Shown here one piece after another: positions 1 to 11,692 of a DNA stretch of 64,000 nt. Within the stretch, counting starts at the first letter, position 1. Each line of letters starts with the position of its first letter. A program made the translations under genes and the position numbers. The stretch lies in contig OY743170.1 in the NCBI GenBank assembly GCA_963555705.1, forward strand, positions 12,005,096 through 12,069,095, in the 5' to 3' direction. This DNA is from Ligustrum vulgare. Its lineage: Eukaryota; Streptophyta; Magnoliopsida; Lamiales; Oleaceae. The notes beneath the pieces are model-generated. The model made no database searches. It was given only the letters and a program-made list of their open reading frames with translations, and had not been told where the DNA came from.

Positions 1-635
1 ACTGTGAGAGAGAAATGTTTAAGCAGATTTTTAGGGAGAGAGAGAGAGAGAGAAAGGGGGAAAAAAAAGGAAACCATGAGATTGGAGAAAAAAAGGAAAT
101 CGTGAGAGGAGAGAGGGGAAAGAGAATGGAGATAGAAAAGATACAATATAGATTGAGAGATTTGAGAGAGGAAAGAGAAATCAATAATGCACATTGTTTT
201 CTAATTACTTTGAAAAGTCGGTATTTTTCTAAACTAGGTGGATGAAATTAGTGTATGGTCTAATTATCCCTATTTGTTTTACATTTATTCAATTTATTGT
301 GTACATTATAAAATTATGTTTGATAATTGTATTACATTTATTATGGACATTATATTTTTAACTAAATACAATTTATTTGTCACATGTATATGTTTAAAAA
401 AAAAAAAAAAAGAAGAAGGTCCGACCTGGCTTAGGCTCAGCTCAACTTGAAGAAGCTTGAGTCGAGCCTAAAAATTTTGATCGAGCTTTGATTCGGCCAA
501 AAAAAACTCGAATCTTAATCTTAAATTGAGGGTGGAATCTACCTGAACATTTTCCCACAAATCTCTCACGATCAAAGTTTTTGCGTTTGAAAATTAGATT
601 GGTTTATGGCTTATTTGTGGAGTGAGAATGAAAAA
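1..635. other. AT-rich intergenic start with purine-rich tracts
   Basis: The first 180 bases are purine-rich, with a short GA run near 36-53, followed by AT-rich DNA and an A-run near 397-412. Around 420-500 there is a mildly GC-richer stretch with repeated CGAGC/CTTGA words of the kind seen in dispersed plant repeats. No terminal repeats or TSD can be placed. The open frames here are low-complexity and I do not regard them as genes. Confidence 0.5.
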
Positions 636-721
636 GGTTTGTAGAGAGGTAGTGTTCTCTCCTGGTTATTTTTGTATGGAGAAAGAGAGAGATTTTAGTT
701 GGGTGTTGGGGTGGGTCGGGG

Positions 722-794
<73 letters not shown>

Positions 795-1665
795 TGTGTG
801 TGGTTAAAAAGTAATTTAAGAAATTGTATAGTTTATAAACTGGTTTATAAATCAAAAAAAGTTGTTTACCGAACACAATGTAAATTAAAAAAATTCATTC
901 CTTCATTTCTCCCCATTTTTTAAAAGCTCACTAAAAGCATCTCTTATGATCTATAGACATTTTGATCCATGCACTTAAGTAGATAATTATCCCACCCATA
1001 TTGATAAAATAGATAGTGGAATTTAAAGCTTATCTTCAATCATCATTGTCTATAATTTTTTTGTGTATACATGTATTTTCAATATTTTGTTTAGCAAGTT
1101 ATCTATATCTGAATGTAGTACCAGATAATGTCCCTATCACGTCAGCGCCACATAATCATGCAAACTAACCATTGAAGATTAAATTTTCATATCATCATTT
1201 GTTTTCCCTATGTGTCAATATATTTTTCTCAATTGATAGACCATTAAAGAGCTCTAATTTAACCATTAATTAATTTAACCACCCATTAAGTTACATAACT
1301 CATTCATTAATCGTGCATATTCAAATATAATTGTTCACTAATTTGATCATTTACTAATTGAACTACTTGTAGAGAGGTAGTTCCTTCTAGTTATTTTACT
1401 GAGAATGGGGGAGAGAGAGTTTTTTTTGGTTGAGTGTGGTTCTGTTGGTAGATTACACCCAAAATGGGAAGAGATTGATAGGGTTATATAAATTAAAAAA
1501 ATTAATTCCTTGATTTCTTCACATTTTTCTAATAGTTCACAAATTTTGACATCAATTAATTTAACCACCCACCAGGTTACACAATCCCTTCATTAACCGG
1601 ACATGTTCAAATATTACTGGCTACTAATTTGGTCACTCACTAATTCAATCACCCACACTAATTCA
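636..1665. repeat. Diverged direct duplication
   Basis: Blocks recur in the same orientation. 'TTGTAGAGAGGTAGT' at about 640 recurs near 1369, each followed by GAGAGAGA and a TTGAGTGTG/TTGGGTGTTG-like word. A block rich in TTTAACCACCCA at 1251-1363 recurs at about 1552-1665, some 301 bp downstream. The copies differ by many substitutions and indels, so the duplication is old. No coding content is seen. Confidence 0.55.
724..791. repeat. (GA)n microsatellite
   Basis: An essentially uninterrupted GA dinucleotide run of about 34 units. It creates artificial Arg-Glu and Ser-Leu repeat frames on the two strands, which are not genes. It lies inside one copy of a diverged direct duplication and is missing from the other copy. 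Confidence 0.97.
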
Positions 1666-1934
1666 GATTCTGTTGACAACTGAAATTGAAATCAACATTA
1701 GACAAAATCTCAGTTTCTTTTAATAATATATAGAAGAGCTCCAAGCTACACAGTAATTTGACATCTTTATTTACCGGAACAACATATTTTCTAGCAAAAC
1801 GAACCTTAATAATCCAGTTGCTTTGTTTTTACCCAGGTCATTCAACAAAGACGACTGCATTTTCTCAATGATGTATGTGGCGAAGAACCGAAGATGCAAA
1901 ATGTAAAATACTAGTGAAATATGTATGCCATATG
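1666..1934. other. AT-rich spacer
   Basis: No open frame, repeat boundary or RNA-like structure could be recognised. Confidence 0.4.
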
Positions 1935-2960
1935 TTCGCTAAAAATGTGAACCGCAAGCGTATGAGTAACGTTCAAGTAATAAAGTAGATCTTTTAAGTC
2001 CAGATTGTTGATTCCACGAGGAAAGTATACTTTATTATATCCTAATTAAAATAATTTTAACAAAGAAAATAAACAATAAAAAGTAGAATTTTTGCAAACT
2101 AAAGGAAACTAAACTAACTTTAATTTCTAATAAAAATAAGGAAAATGAAAGATTAAATTGTTTAGGCTCATGATTTCACTTAACATTCGCTTAATTAATT
2201 TCTCAACCTACAAATTAACGAATTACTCATTTATAATATTAGACCCGATTTTCCTATTTTAATTAATAGTCTTTCTTGAGTGAAATTAGTCCTAATTAAT
2301 GTTTTAACAAAACATATCTCTATGTAGATTAAAAATTTATCAAAAGCATTAACTCTTTGTAAAAATAACTCAAAAGATCACCTAGGGATATGAGTATATC
2401 TCCATCTCCTAAATTACGACCTAGGACATTTGTTATTTGGTCTAAAATGCATAATTTCTCTCAATTATCATACACCTCAAAAAATCATATATTTGGTGAT
2501 CAATCAAACACATGAAATAATCTCAATAACAAATAAACATGAAAATAGCTACTAAAAACCAATAAACAAATACTAAAATTATTTAAATTAAGTTAAGCTA
2601 TATCAATCATCCCAACAATGAAAACTAGCCCATTGTATAAAAATACACAAAATATGAGGTTTATGAAACTTCATCACAAAATATAGAATTTAGAGATTAA
2701 AATACAAGATAATGAAATTTAACACTTCTCCTGGTTTTGCTCCAAAAATTCTTCCACTTTGCTTTGTATTTTCACCTATTTTCTTGCTTATTTGTTTCAT
2801 TGGATGCTAGAAACTTGGAAACAAAAATTAAAACTACAACTAACTAAAATAAGAAAGGAAGGGGGGGGGGGGGGGGGTGGTTTTGAGAGAGGAATTTTTT
2901 TTTTTTTTTAAGGAGATAAGTGGGAGTATAAACATTCCAAAAATTAGACCTAAAAAGTCA
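1935..2960 (-). mobile_element. Decayed gypsy (Tat/Athila-like) LTR relic
   Basis: The plus strand begins with ACCGCAAGCGTATGAGTAACG and then GATTCCACGAGGA. These are reverse complements of words typical of the 3' part of plant Tat/Athila-type LTRs; compare the intact LTR of this window, which has 'CCTCGTGGGATCGACAAC' and 'GTACACTTACG' near 8680-8750. A further shared word is CCTAGG(T)GATC. No partner LTR, primer site or TSD is visible, so this is probably a solo or truncated LTR. The outer limits are approximate. Confidence 0.4.
2861..2877. repeat. Poly-G run (17)
   Basis: A homopolymer of 17 G flanked by AAGAAAGGAA and TGGTTTTGAGAG. It resembles the expanded G-runs at polypurine tracts elsewhere in the window and may derive from an old element. 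Confidence 0.9.
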
Positions 2961-4757
2961 TAAAAGACGTTCCAAAATGAGCCAAACACGCATTAAGGTA
3001 AAAATAAAGAAAACAGAAATTAAATTTCGGATTAGGCAGAAAATTTCCCACACGATCGCGTTGGCATGTGAAAACAACACTAATTAGCTTATGGACCGAG
3101 CCATAATCGCCTGGTTCAAATAATGAGGTCCATTGATTTTGCAGTCAGGTCTTCCATCTTTCGATCTTCTTCAATTTAGTTCTCACATTATGACTTTTAT
3201 TAAAAAAAATACCCCTGAAATATTTTCAATACAGGTCCTCCATCTTACTCGGATGTTGAAATTTAGTCCTCGGACTTTTCAGTTCTATCAATTATGTCCC
3301 TGGACATCAAATTGCTCTTTTTTAGTTCAATTTCTCTTCAATTTTGTCCATTTATTTTCAATTGAGTTTGTACCTAAATGTACAATATAAACAAAATATA
3401 TAAGTAAAAATTTGCTCAATTTGTCGATTAAAATATCAATTTAAGAACTAAAAGAAGTGTGCAAAACACCGTTATCACTGCACTTTAGGCAGTAAAGTGG
3501 AACTGTAATATATATTTTTATAGATAACAACCTAAATTACAGTTATGACGCACAACTAATATAGCCCCATTAACAATGGAAACTGACCACCACTTTCATA
3601 ACTCACTAATGCAGTAAACGTGAGAAAACGGATAATAGAAAACAATCTATATTAAATGCGCGACTGTTTAATGTGGAAACTAAAATTGTGTTGAAATTAA
3701 GAAATTGTTCACAATTGAAATTACAGTAAAAATTGGACATAATCTAAATTGACTTTAATAATATATATGTCGAATAACCTCGTAATTGTGGACCACAAAA
3801 GTATTTCATAATTGAACGTGTAAATGAATAATTGTTGCTGATTTGAGAATTGTTGGTCACACTCACTTTAAGAAGGTACATGCCCCGGCTCGAGGCTTAT
3901 TATTTTAGATAACGTGATTTGTTACAGTAAATTTTTGAATAATGTGTTGTTAAAAGTTAGATTTTTTTTTTTTTTTTTTAATTTATGTGTAATTATCTTA
4001 TTGATAAAATGTGTATTGAAAATCAATTTTGAAAAAAAATGAGATTTTACATAACGAGCACTGAATTGGGGTGATCTATTATAATGTTACACTACTGTAT
4101 GGCTAGAGAAACATTTCATAACAAACCTTCATTTGATAAACTTGTTTACCTATTTGGTAAACCAATTTATAACCTAAAATATATTTTAATTACACATAAT
4201 TCTCAAATTACTTTTAAATCATATATTTTATATCGAAAATAATAATAATTTTTATTTATAAACAAAGAAAAGTCTCCAAACGTAGGTTTTGTAAAAATTA
4301 CATTTCCTTAAATCACTTTTTAACTTCATACATTTTTTAAAACTTTTTTCAACTACATATTTTATCAACCAATTTTTTTTTTTTTTTTTTTAAAGAAAAT
4401 TGTCAAACAAAGATCTAAAATTTCAGAGTCATGTCATGCTCTATTATGATGGAAACTAATAAACCGTGCAGTTGATAAGTGGAAAGTAGATACCGAGTCA
4501 CATGGAATCCTATGACCAATCATTGTAAATTGTTTGGTACCCATGAATCTGAGTACAAATTTATTCACCCTCGTTAACAACAATAAACTTAACCCTATGA
4601 CGTTGCAGTTACTTTATTTTCAGACCCACCATCCCTCCAACATCCAAATCCTTCCGTATGAAAAAAATTGTTTTTTAAAAAAAATATGATATTTTCGAGA
4701 TAAAATATGTAATTAAAAAATGACTTTGAAGACGCCATTTTTGTTAGTATTTAGAGA
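2961..4757. other. AT-rich intergenic DNA
   Basis: Several T-runs are present (about 3962-3979 and 4373-4391). Words such as GTTTACCTATTTGGTAAACCAATTTATAACC near 4144 are fragments of a dispersed repeat related to the inverted-repeat element at 6.2-6.7 kb. No gene was recognised. The 85-codon plus-strand frame around 3133-3390 has no recognisable domain and sits in repeat-like text. Confidence 0.4.
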
Positions 4758-4784
4758 GGGGAGGGGAGGGGGGAGGGGAGGGGG
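4758..4784 (+). other. G-rich tract with quadruplex potential
   Basis: Five consecutive runs of four to six G separated by single A residues. This satisfies the usual G-quadruplex pattern on the plus strand. The flanks are AT-rich and no gene adjoins it. Confidence 0.7.
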
Positions 4785-5804
4785 ATTTGAAAAAAGTAAC
4801 AAAGTGTGGGAGGATTAAGTTCATCCTCGTAACTCGTTAAAGAGGGTGAACAAATTTGTACTCCATGAATGTATATTTGATTAGTAATCAAAAGTATATA
4901 TGTTTTGTAGTTTATAATTTATTTAAATTATAAATAAATAAAAATAAATGGTATTAAGTAGATAATAATATTTTTGAGTATCATGAATTATTTAAACAAA
5001 ATGTAAATTGTTGAATTAAAATTACAGTGTATAATTAGTGTGTTATGTGCGAATAAAAAGATCATTTATCAAATATGACGTACCACAAATATGACTAATA
5101 AATAAATATTAGTGTGTGTTGATTGTGATGATATAAAATGAGTGGAAAGAGAATATTTTTCAAGGAATTAATTTGTCTGAAAATTATTTCGTGGAAAATA
5201 TCATCTGGAATTGTTTGATTTGATTAATTTTCTATGTGAAAAAAGTATGAATTTTTCAAATTTTGTTGTTTGGCTGACTTTATTTTTCATGACAAATAAA
5301 GTAAAATTTAATTATTTTAATCAATTTTTTTATTACCTTTTTAACACATTCATACTTGATAATAATAACAATATTAATTTTTGAAAAAAAAGTCAATTAA
5401 CAATAAAAGTGATCAAACATAATGAAAATTATTTGACATGTAATAGGGCAAATAATTATCCACCCAAATGGAAGGCAAACACATTCCTCAAAATCAAGGA
5501 AAATAGGCGTGTGAGTGGAGTAGTAAGAAAAAATTTCCCAACACAAAATTGGTCTATCAAACGAGGAAAAGTAAAATATTTTGACAAATTCTCCACCCCA
5601 ATTTCTCTTTGTATTTTCCATGGCAAATAGGTGTCAATCAAACACACCCTTAGAAATATGCGTTGCAAGTGTTCCATGCAAATGTGATTGGTAAATGTCC
5701 ATATAAAATGAAAAATAGAAATAAGACCATCTTCAATGTAAATGCGATATTTGTATGGAGGTGATTGAACAACTCCGAAAATTTGCCTATTTTTGAAATA
5801 TTAG
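4785..5804. other. AT-rich intergenic DNA
   Basis: No gene or bounded element recognised. Overlapping short frames on both strands around 5400-5680 have no recognisable motif. Confidence 0.4.
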
Positions 5805-6164
5805 TAGTGATGGCAACGGGGCGGGTCCCCCCGACCCGTGCCCCGCCCCGCGAGAATTTTTCAATTCCAAACCCGTCCCGCCACCTGCGAATTTCGGGTT
5901 GGGGCGGGTTCGGGTTCGGGACGGGTCAACCTACCCGCCCCGTTTAATTTTTTTTAAAATTTTTTCCTTATTAATTTTTATTAATTTATTTAATCGGGGC
6001 GGGTTCGGGTCGGGACAACCAAACCCGTACCCGCCCCGCAACCCACCCGGATCGGGGGAAGTCGCCCCATACCCCCCCCTCCGACTCGTGGGGTGGGTTT
6101 TTTTCGTCCCATTAGGAACGGGTTCGGGTCGGGTACCTGTCAGGTCGGGTTTTTTTGCCATCTC
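5805..6164. mobile_element. GC-rich non-autonomous element with 10-bp TSD
   Basis: A 360-bp block of GGGCGGGTTCGGG-type words in AT-rich DNA. It opens TAGTGATGGCAACGGGGC and closes TTTTTTTGCCATCTC, so GATGGCAA and TTGCCATC form short imperfect inverted termini. It is flanked by a perfect 10-bp direct repeat GAAATATTAG (5795-5804 and 6165-6174). TSD length and inverted termini suggest a small MULE-like or MITE-type DNA element; a SINE-like origin cannot be excluded. The Pro/Gly-rich frames on both strands are by-products of GC content. Confidence 0.75.
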
Positions 6165-6232
6165 GAAATATTAGGTTGTCTATATTTTATATTTTATTTT
6201 ATTTTTTTAAACATAATAATGGTAGTATAACC

Positions 6233-6737
6233 ATCTGTTTGCCGAACTTGTCAGAGATTATAAATGGTTAAATAAAACATGTGGTTGGAAAGATATTTAA
6301 AAAAATATTTGTGGTTAAAAAATTATTTGAAAATTTGTGTTGTTTATAAATTGTGTTATAAATTAGTTAAAGAACGGTGGCTAAATTGTGGATACCTAAA
6401 AACTTGTTGTGATTCACTATACAATAAAAGAAACATTTTAGAAGTTTTCATGGGCTTGACCTCACTTTTTAAAACATCAATGAATTAGCCAAACGAGAAC
6501 TGTTCATGGACTGAAGATGGTTTTTTTTTTTCCCCCTCAAATATCAGCTGCTATGTGTAGCCCCTTACTTTGCCTCTGTTTGACAAAAGCCAAAAAAATA
6601 AATTTTTAAACAACACAATTTTTCAAATCATCTTTTAACCACACATAATTTCTCTATCCAATTTTCAACCATACATCTTACCTAGAAAACATAAAAAAAA
6701 AACATGTTTTTAAACACCAACATTTTAACAAACAGAG
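6233..6737. mobile_element. MITE-like element with long imperfect inverted repeats
   Basis: The left part (CTGTTTGCCGAAC, then TGTGGTTAAAAAATTATTTGAAAA, GTGTTGTTTATAAA) is matched in reverse complement by 6584-6737, which contains AATTTTTAAACAACAC, TTTTTCAAATCATCTTTTAACCACACA and ends TTTTAACAAACAG. The inverted arms are about 130-150 bp with many mismatches. No TSD could be found. Related fragments occur near 816-881, 4096-4430 and 45,190-45,330, so it is a dispersed family. Confidence 0.55.
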
Positions 6738-7027
6738 ACCTGAGCTGAATTTCTGAGCCGCACCGTTGAGTGTTGGGCCTCAAGACAATGTTGAGTACAA
6801 AATTGTTTTAGGATTATTTCATGGGAAATTACACCAATTATCCTCAAAACTAAACAAATTTGAAAAGTACCCTATTAGCTAATTAAATCTTCTAATCACC
6901 GTAATTAATACGGTGTGCCAAAAACTCAAATCAAATCCCGCTCTCCCTCTCTCTAAACCACTCATTGTGGCTCTTTGCTGTGTTTTCTAGTCCATACACT
7001 AGCCCACCGACGCTCATATCTTCATTT
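6738..7027. other. Flank of the LTR element
   Basis: AT-rich DNA with a pyrimidine tract (CTCTCCCTCTCTC) near 6942. No gene recognised. It is contiguous with 13,515 onward once the inserted element is removed. Confidence 0.5.
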
Positions 7028-7032
7028 ATCGG

Positions 7033-8767
7033 TGATAAGTGTATTTTATACACTTATTTATCTATCAAAATTAGGATATTATAATATTTTTCTTGAATAA
7101 ATTCTACGTAATTGTTATTATTTTTCATTATTTCAGGTTTTTATCCCAAAATGAAGAAAAATGAGGAATTGAAGAAATTATACAAAAATTGGATGGTAAA
7201 AATTCAAAAGTGGAGCAAATTGGAGAAAGTCAAGACTCAAGGACCTACTTATCATATATGGAAGAATTGAGTAACTTGAAGGACAATTTATTTTACATGG
7301 GCTTAGGGTTAATTTGTGTATAATATATATATATATATATATATATACACATGTTGCTGAAAAAACAAAAGAGGAGGAGCCGTGAGTTTAGAGGGGTAGG
7401 GGAGCCGCAGGTCAGCCGTGGGGGAGATAGAGTAAAAAAAACAGGGGGGAGCACGTAGCTTTTGGCAGAAGAAAAAAAGAGAAAAAGAGGGGAGCCGTGA
7501 GAAAAATAAGAAACAACCGTGAGCAGCTGAGAGAGAGAGAGAGAGAGAGAGAGCGCTTTAAACAGAGAGACGTGCGGCTGGAATGAAAAAAAATATGGTT
7601 GATTGATAGGATTATTCTTATTCTTGGAATATATACACAACAGCAACACTTTTGAAGAAGGCGGCTGTGCACAAGACAAGAATTAAGGTTGATTGGGTTG
7701 GTGGAGACTTAATTAAGGAGATAGGGGCTGACTGAAGGAATAAATCATTGGTGGTTGGCTGTGTATTGGAGAAAGAAAAGCACCTGTGTGGGATTAAAAA
7801 AAGGTGAGAATTGGTTGGCTGTGATACGGATTGGAAGCGAGGAGCAGCAACATTACGGGAATTCTTGTGGACAAGTCGACAGAATTGAGGTTACGGTTGG
7901 GGACTAAAATTTTGGTGGTGCGAAGTGATGTCAATTCTTCACCTCTTCAAACTTCGGGTTTTACTTTTGTTATTTATTGCTTTTTATTTCAAGAGCATGA
8001 ATAGCTAAATTTTATAATCGGGATTGACGATAAAGATTTAATGTTTTAGTTTGATTTTAATTCTTAAGTTGGTACTTTATTTTCATGTATTAATTTTATT
8101 ATTGAGTTAAATGCTTGAGTTGCTTGATCACCAATTCATGATTAAATGATTGTTTTCATAATTCGAGAGGTGAGTTAACAATTAGATCACGTAATAAAAT
8201 CCGGCAATTTCAACAAAAAGATAGAGATATGAATTTGTGGTTTCATGTGGTCACTTAGGAATTCTTAGGAAATTTAATGCATTTAGCTAAGGAGAACTCT
8301 GACCCGCTGTAGAGATACATGGTTGACTTAGTTAAATAGGTCTAATTTGAACTCGAGAGAGGTAAATTAGATATATGCGTGAATTCGACCAAATACAATT
8401 TTAGAAAACAATTTGAGATGAAAAATTAAGCTAGAACGTTATTTCGAAATCGTTAGTCCCGATATTCATTCAATTGCTAAAAATCCCACCACTTTGTTTC
8501 TTTCTTTTATTAATTGCTTTTAGTTTAATTTTCTATTTTCATTTTAATTGCATTATTTATTTCATTTATTCTCAATTTTATTGTCGTTTTTGGATTGATT
8601 GATATTTTATTTTCTCAATTAGTTTTGTTTCTAGTTTAGGAATTCTATATTCGAAGTAAATATATAGCGAATTAAATAGTCCTCGTGGGATCGACAACTC
8701 GGACTCAAAAGTCCACTTTTACTACTTGTAGCGATATCGTACACTTACGATATTATTTTTACCAACA
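7033..8767 (+). repeat. 5' LTR of the LARD-like element
   Basis: 1,735 bp, with TG...CA ends. It carries an (AT)n run at 7323-7347 (25 bp) and a (GA)n run at 7529-7553 (25 bp), both shorter than in the 3' LTR. The Ser/Leu-rich minus-strand frames here are microsatellite by-products. Confidence 0.95.
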
Positions 8768-8773
8768 AGTTTT

Positions 8774-8791
8774 TGGCGCCGTTGCCGGGGA
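8774..8791 (+). promoter_or_regulatory. Primer-binding site, tRNA-Asp
   Basis: TGGCGCCGTTGCCGGGGA, six bases after the LTR. It is complementary to the 3' end of plant tRNA-Asp including the CCA tail. This primer is typical of Athila/Tat-type gypsy elements. It starts minus-strand cDNA synthesis. Confidence 0.93.
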
Positions 8792-8943
8792 CTATTTTAA
8801 TTTGTTATTTATTTATTTTGATTTTTATTATTCTTAACTTTTAGATATAGTTTTCTTTTAGTTATTTAGTATTGGTATTTTGCTATTTTTAAGCCTTTTT
8901 TTTTTCTATTTTTCTTTTGAGGTGTTGATACTTAACTTTTGAG

Positions 8944-9636
8944 ATGGCCGATGTTGACTTCAACGAAATGCTTGTGCGAGACTTCTTTATAAGGCAACAA
9001 CAATTGATAGCTCTAGGAGTTGAAGAGGATGATATGCTTATGGGAGATTTAATCATAGGGGATCGATTAAAAGAAATAAAAGCCGAATATGAAATTAATG
9101 AAGCTGTCCTAGATGACATTCCAGCTGGATTTTTTATACGCTTCACAAAATTTTATGAGAGTGATTTACCCTTGAAATTATTTCTTCCACCAAATTTTAA
9201 TGAGTGTCAATTAAAGGAATCAACTCCACCGAGCTTTCAACAAATGCAAGAGGAAGAAAATAATTGCCAAGAAGAGTTTATTGTCTCATTGTCAACAAAT
9301 CAAGATCCGAACATCGAGTTTGAGGAAACTTCAAAAATAGAAGATGATCAGATGGAATATGTGGAATTGTTAATAGTTGAGCAATCTAAAAAAGCGACAT
9401 TTAATGATGCTGACTTCACCAACCAATCATCTGACTTTAATGATCTCTTAATAATTGATTTCATCATCAACGCCGAGGAGATAATTGAAATTTACATATT
9501 GAAGTTTGAAGCGAATTGTGAAGATAACGCATATGACATGGGAAAAGTGAAGTTTTGGAGTATAAATGAAAACTGGAGTAAGTTCAACCAACACAAGCAA
9601 ATAAGGTCATCAAAAGCCTTATTTAGAGTTCCTTAA
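8944..9636 (+). CDS. Unrecognised 230-aa protein of the LARD-like element
   Basis: An intact ORF starting MADVDFNEML about 150 bp after the primer site, in the position where an autonomous relative begins gag. The protein is acidic, with many Asp/Glu and hydrophobic clusters such as DLIIGDRLKEI and NDLLIIDFIINAEE. I see no zinc knuckle, no aspartic protease DSG/DTG and no polymerase motif, and I do not recognise the family. It may be a gag remnant, an accessory protein or an unrelated acquired frame. Retention of 230 codons without a stop in AT-rich DNA argues for recent or continuing coding function, or simply for a young insertion. The ATG at 8944 is the first in frame. The 85-aa minus frame overlapping the start is a shadow. 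Confidence 0.65.
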   Translation: MADVDFNEMLVRDFFIRQQQLIALGVEEDDMLMGDLIIGDRLKEIKAEYEINEAVLDDIPAGFFIRFTKFYESDLPLKLFLPPNFNECQLKESTPPSFQQMQEEENNCQEEFIVSLSTNQDPNIEFEETSKIEDDQMEYVELLIVEQSKKATFNDADFTNQSSDFNDLLIIDFIINAEEIIEIYILKFEANCEDNAYDMGKVKFWSINENWSKFNQHKQIRSSKALFRVP

Positions 9637-9675
9637 ACGACCACTATCAAAAGTCGAGCTTTAGACTATAAACAG

Positions 9676-9700
9676 AGCGCTTATTGGGAGGCAACCCAAT
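9676..9700 (+). promoter_or_regulatory. Conserved hairpin motif downstream of the ORF
   Basis: AGCGCTTATTGGGAGGCAACCCAAT lies 40 bp after the stop codon. ATTGGG and CCCAAT pair perfectly around an AGGCAA loop. From memory, a very similar GCGCTT...GGGAGGCAACCCA block follows the coding region of many Athila/Tat elements, so it is probably a conserved cis-acting RNA element. Its function is unknown to me. Confidence 0.6.
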
Positions 9701-10225
9701 TTTCTTTCCTTTTCATTTATTTTACTTTATTTAAAGTTTTGCATTTAAATTTTTAGGGAGTACTTGCATTTTTTCTTTCTTGGAGTTTGAAGTTAGCATC
9801 TCTAGCACCAACCTCTTTGATTTGATTTAATTGCATTTTTAGTTCTAATTCATACATCATCCATGAGCTTACAATTTTGCATCACATTGTTTTAACCTCA
9901 TTGCTCTTATCATATTAAAAATAAATCATATGCATGATTTTGCACACTTTGATCGTGTTTGAAAATTCAAAATTTTCCTATGTTTTAGTTGGAATTGTTT
10001 GTGTTGATCTATTTCAATGGTGTGTATGATTCTAATATTGTTTATCTTTTACTTGCGAGGAACACACCACTTGTAACACTTCCAACCAAGCACGGAAACA
10101 CAAGAAACGGATCGAAATCGTCCGAACGAGATCAAAACCAAGCTTCAAGTTATAACATCGCTCATCTAAACCTGGGAAGTACCTAACTCCTCTTTATGTA
10201 TTGTTATCAATTGCTTTTTATTTCT

Positions 10226-10277
10226 TTTACATTGAGGACAATGTAACTTTCTAGTTTGGGGGGGGGGGGGGTGGTAT
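10226..10277 (+). promoter_or_regulatory. Internal polypurine-like block
   Basis: Reads ATTGAGGACAATGTAA, then CTAGTTTG, then a 14-G run and TGGTATC. It matches in layout the true polypurine tract at 11.69-11.73 kb (GAGGACGAACAAAT...CTAGTTTGGGGG). It may act as a second plus-strand primer or be a decayed duplicate of the tract. Confidence 0.6.
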
Positions 10278-10810
10278 CTCATTTCTTCATTTTGCTCATT
10301 CGATACCTTGTTTTTGGGATTCATAAAAAAAAAAAAAAAAAAAAACGGGTGAAAATTTCGAAATTTTTTGTTTATTTATTTATTACTCATGACATGATTT
10401 GAATTGACTTTTTTGCTTTAGTTAGAAAATTTGGACAACATGTGAACTAAAATTTTTCTTGACATTCATCCATGTAAGACATTAATCAAACTTGAGCACA
10501 TAGCCACTTTCGAATAATAACTTGTGTAGGGAAATGCTTGATACTTGTGGGATAAACTTATGTACTTTGAACATAGAATTGACTGAAAAATTCCAAACCT
10601 TAAGAAATTAGATCCTGACCTGAAATGTAGAACCAAACTGCTCAAGAAACAGTTCGGGGGTAGAGAGGTCTAGTACAAGTAGGCATTGACAGATTGAGGG
10701 TCTGAAGTTTTTAATGATCCATATTTAGTGTAAGGGGTTTTAATCAACGGGTATAAACCATGTCCAGCATAAAAACAGAAAAATGCTGAAGGTCTTATTC
10801 TGCTCTTCAA

Positions 10811-11099
10811 AAGCCTTTTTGACTCGAGTAATTAAGTCCGAGGGGTCTTTCAAACCTGGTGCCCTAAAGTCGTCTGGCTTGGGAGTCATCGACCTAAAGC
10901 TCGCTACAGGGGTCAACTAGAAAGCAAGTATGGAGAGTGGACTTACACATAAGACACTAAAACATCTTTAACTTTTCTGTTTAAGCCTTTATGACTCGGG
11001 TAATTAAGTCTGAGGGGTTCTCTGAACCTGGTACCCTAAGCTCAACTGAGTTGGGAGCTGCCGACCTAAAGCTCGCTACAGGGGTCATATAGAAAGCCA
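10811..11099 (+). repeat. Two-copy direct repeat in the LARD interior
   Basis: A unit containing GACTCGAGTAATTAAGTC, GAGGGGT, AACCTGGT.CCCTAA, GACCTAAAGCTCGCTACAGG and GGTCA starts at 10,811 and again at 10,983 (period about 172 bp). The copies differ by scattered substitutions. No frame is conserved, so this is non-coding. Confidence 0.85.
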
Positions 11100-11692
11100 G
11101 GATGAAAAGTTCTGCACAAAGATGGTAAAAGATAAAGACATTAAAAGAAAAAGTCGTCCATACAAAAAAAAAAAAAAAAAGATATATAAATGGTATAAGC
11201 TTTGTTGATTAAAATTCCTAATACTAGAGTGTGGGATTGGAGATGAATTATTCTTGGTTTGTCTTGCATACTTGTCAAATCCTAACTGCCTTGTGTGGAA
11301 AAATGCAATTTAAACATGTTTAGAAACCACATCAATAGGAAAGACCTCGGGATATGAGAGAAAAGCATTAAGGTGTGTCATCCATGAGAATGTAAGGAAA
11401 ATAAAAAGAAAATCTTTATTGACCACATGGGATTCGGGTTTATTTTCGCATGACTAGTCACACAGTGTCAAGTATATTTTTACATGAGTTTGCATTCGAT
11501 TTTTGGCTATTCACACACACACGATAAAGTTGAGCATTGGATGAATGAAAATAATTTTTGTTGTTCATATTTCTTTTCTAAAGTGAATTGTCATTTTAGA
11601 TTATTGAAGTGCATGGTAAATAAATTGACAAAAACAAAAATAATTTCTGTTTGCAGTTTTAGTTTTATTTTTATAGTTTAGTTTTATTTTTG

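Noticed and set aside
604..876. Ser/Leu-rich and Arg/Glu-rich frames over the GA tract
   Set aside because: Produced by the dinucleotide repeat on both strands; no start context or domain.
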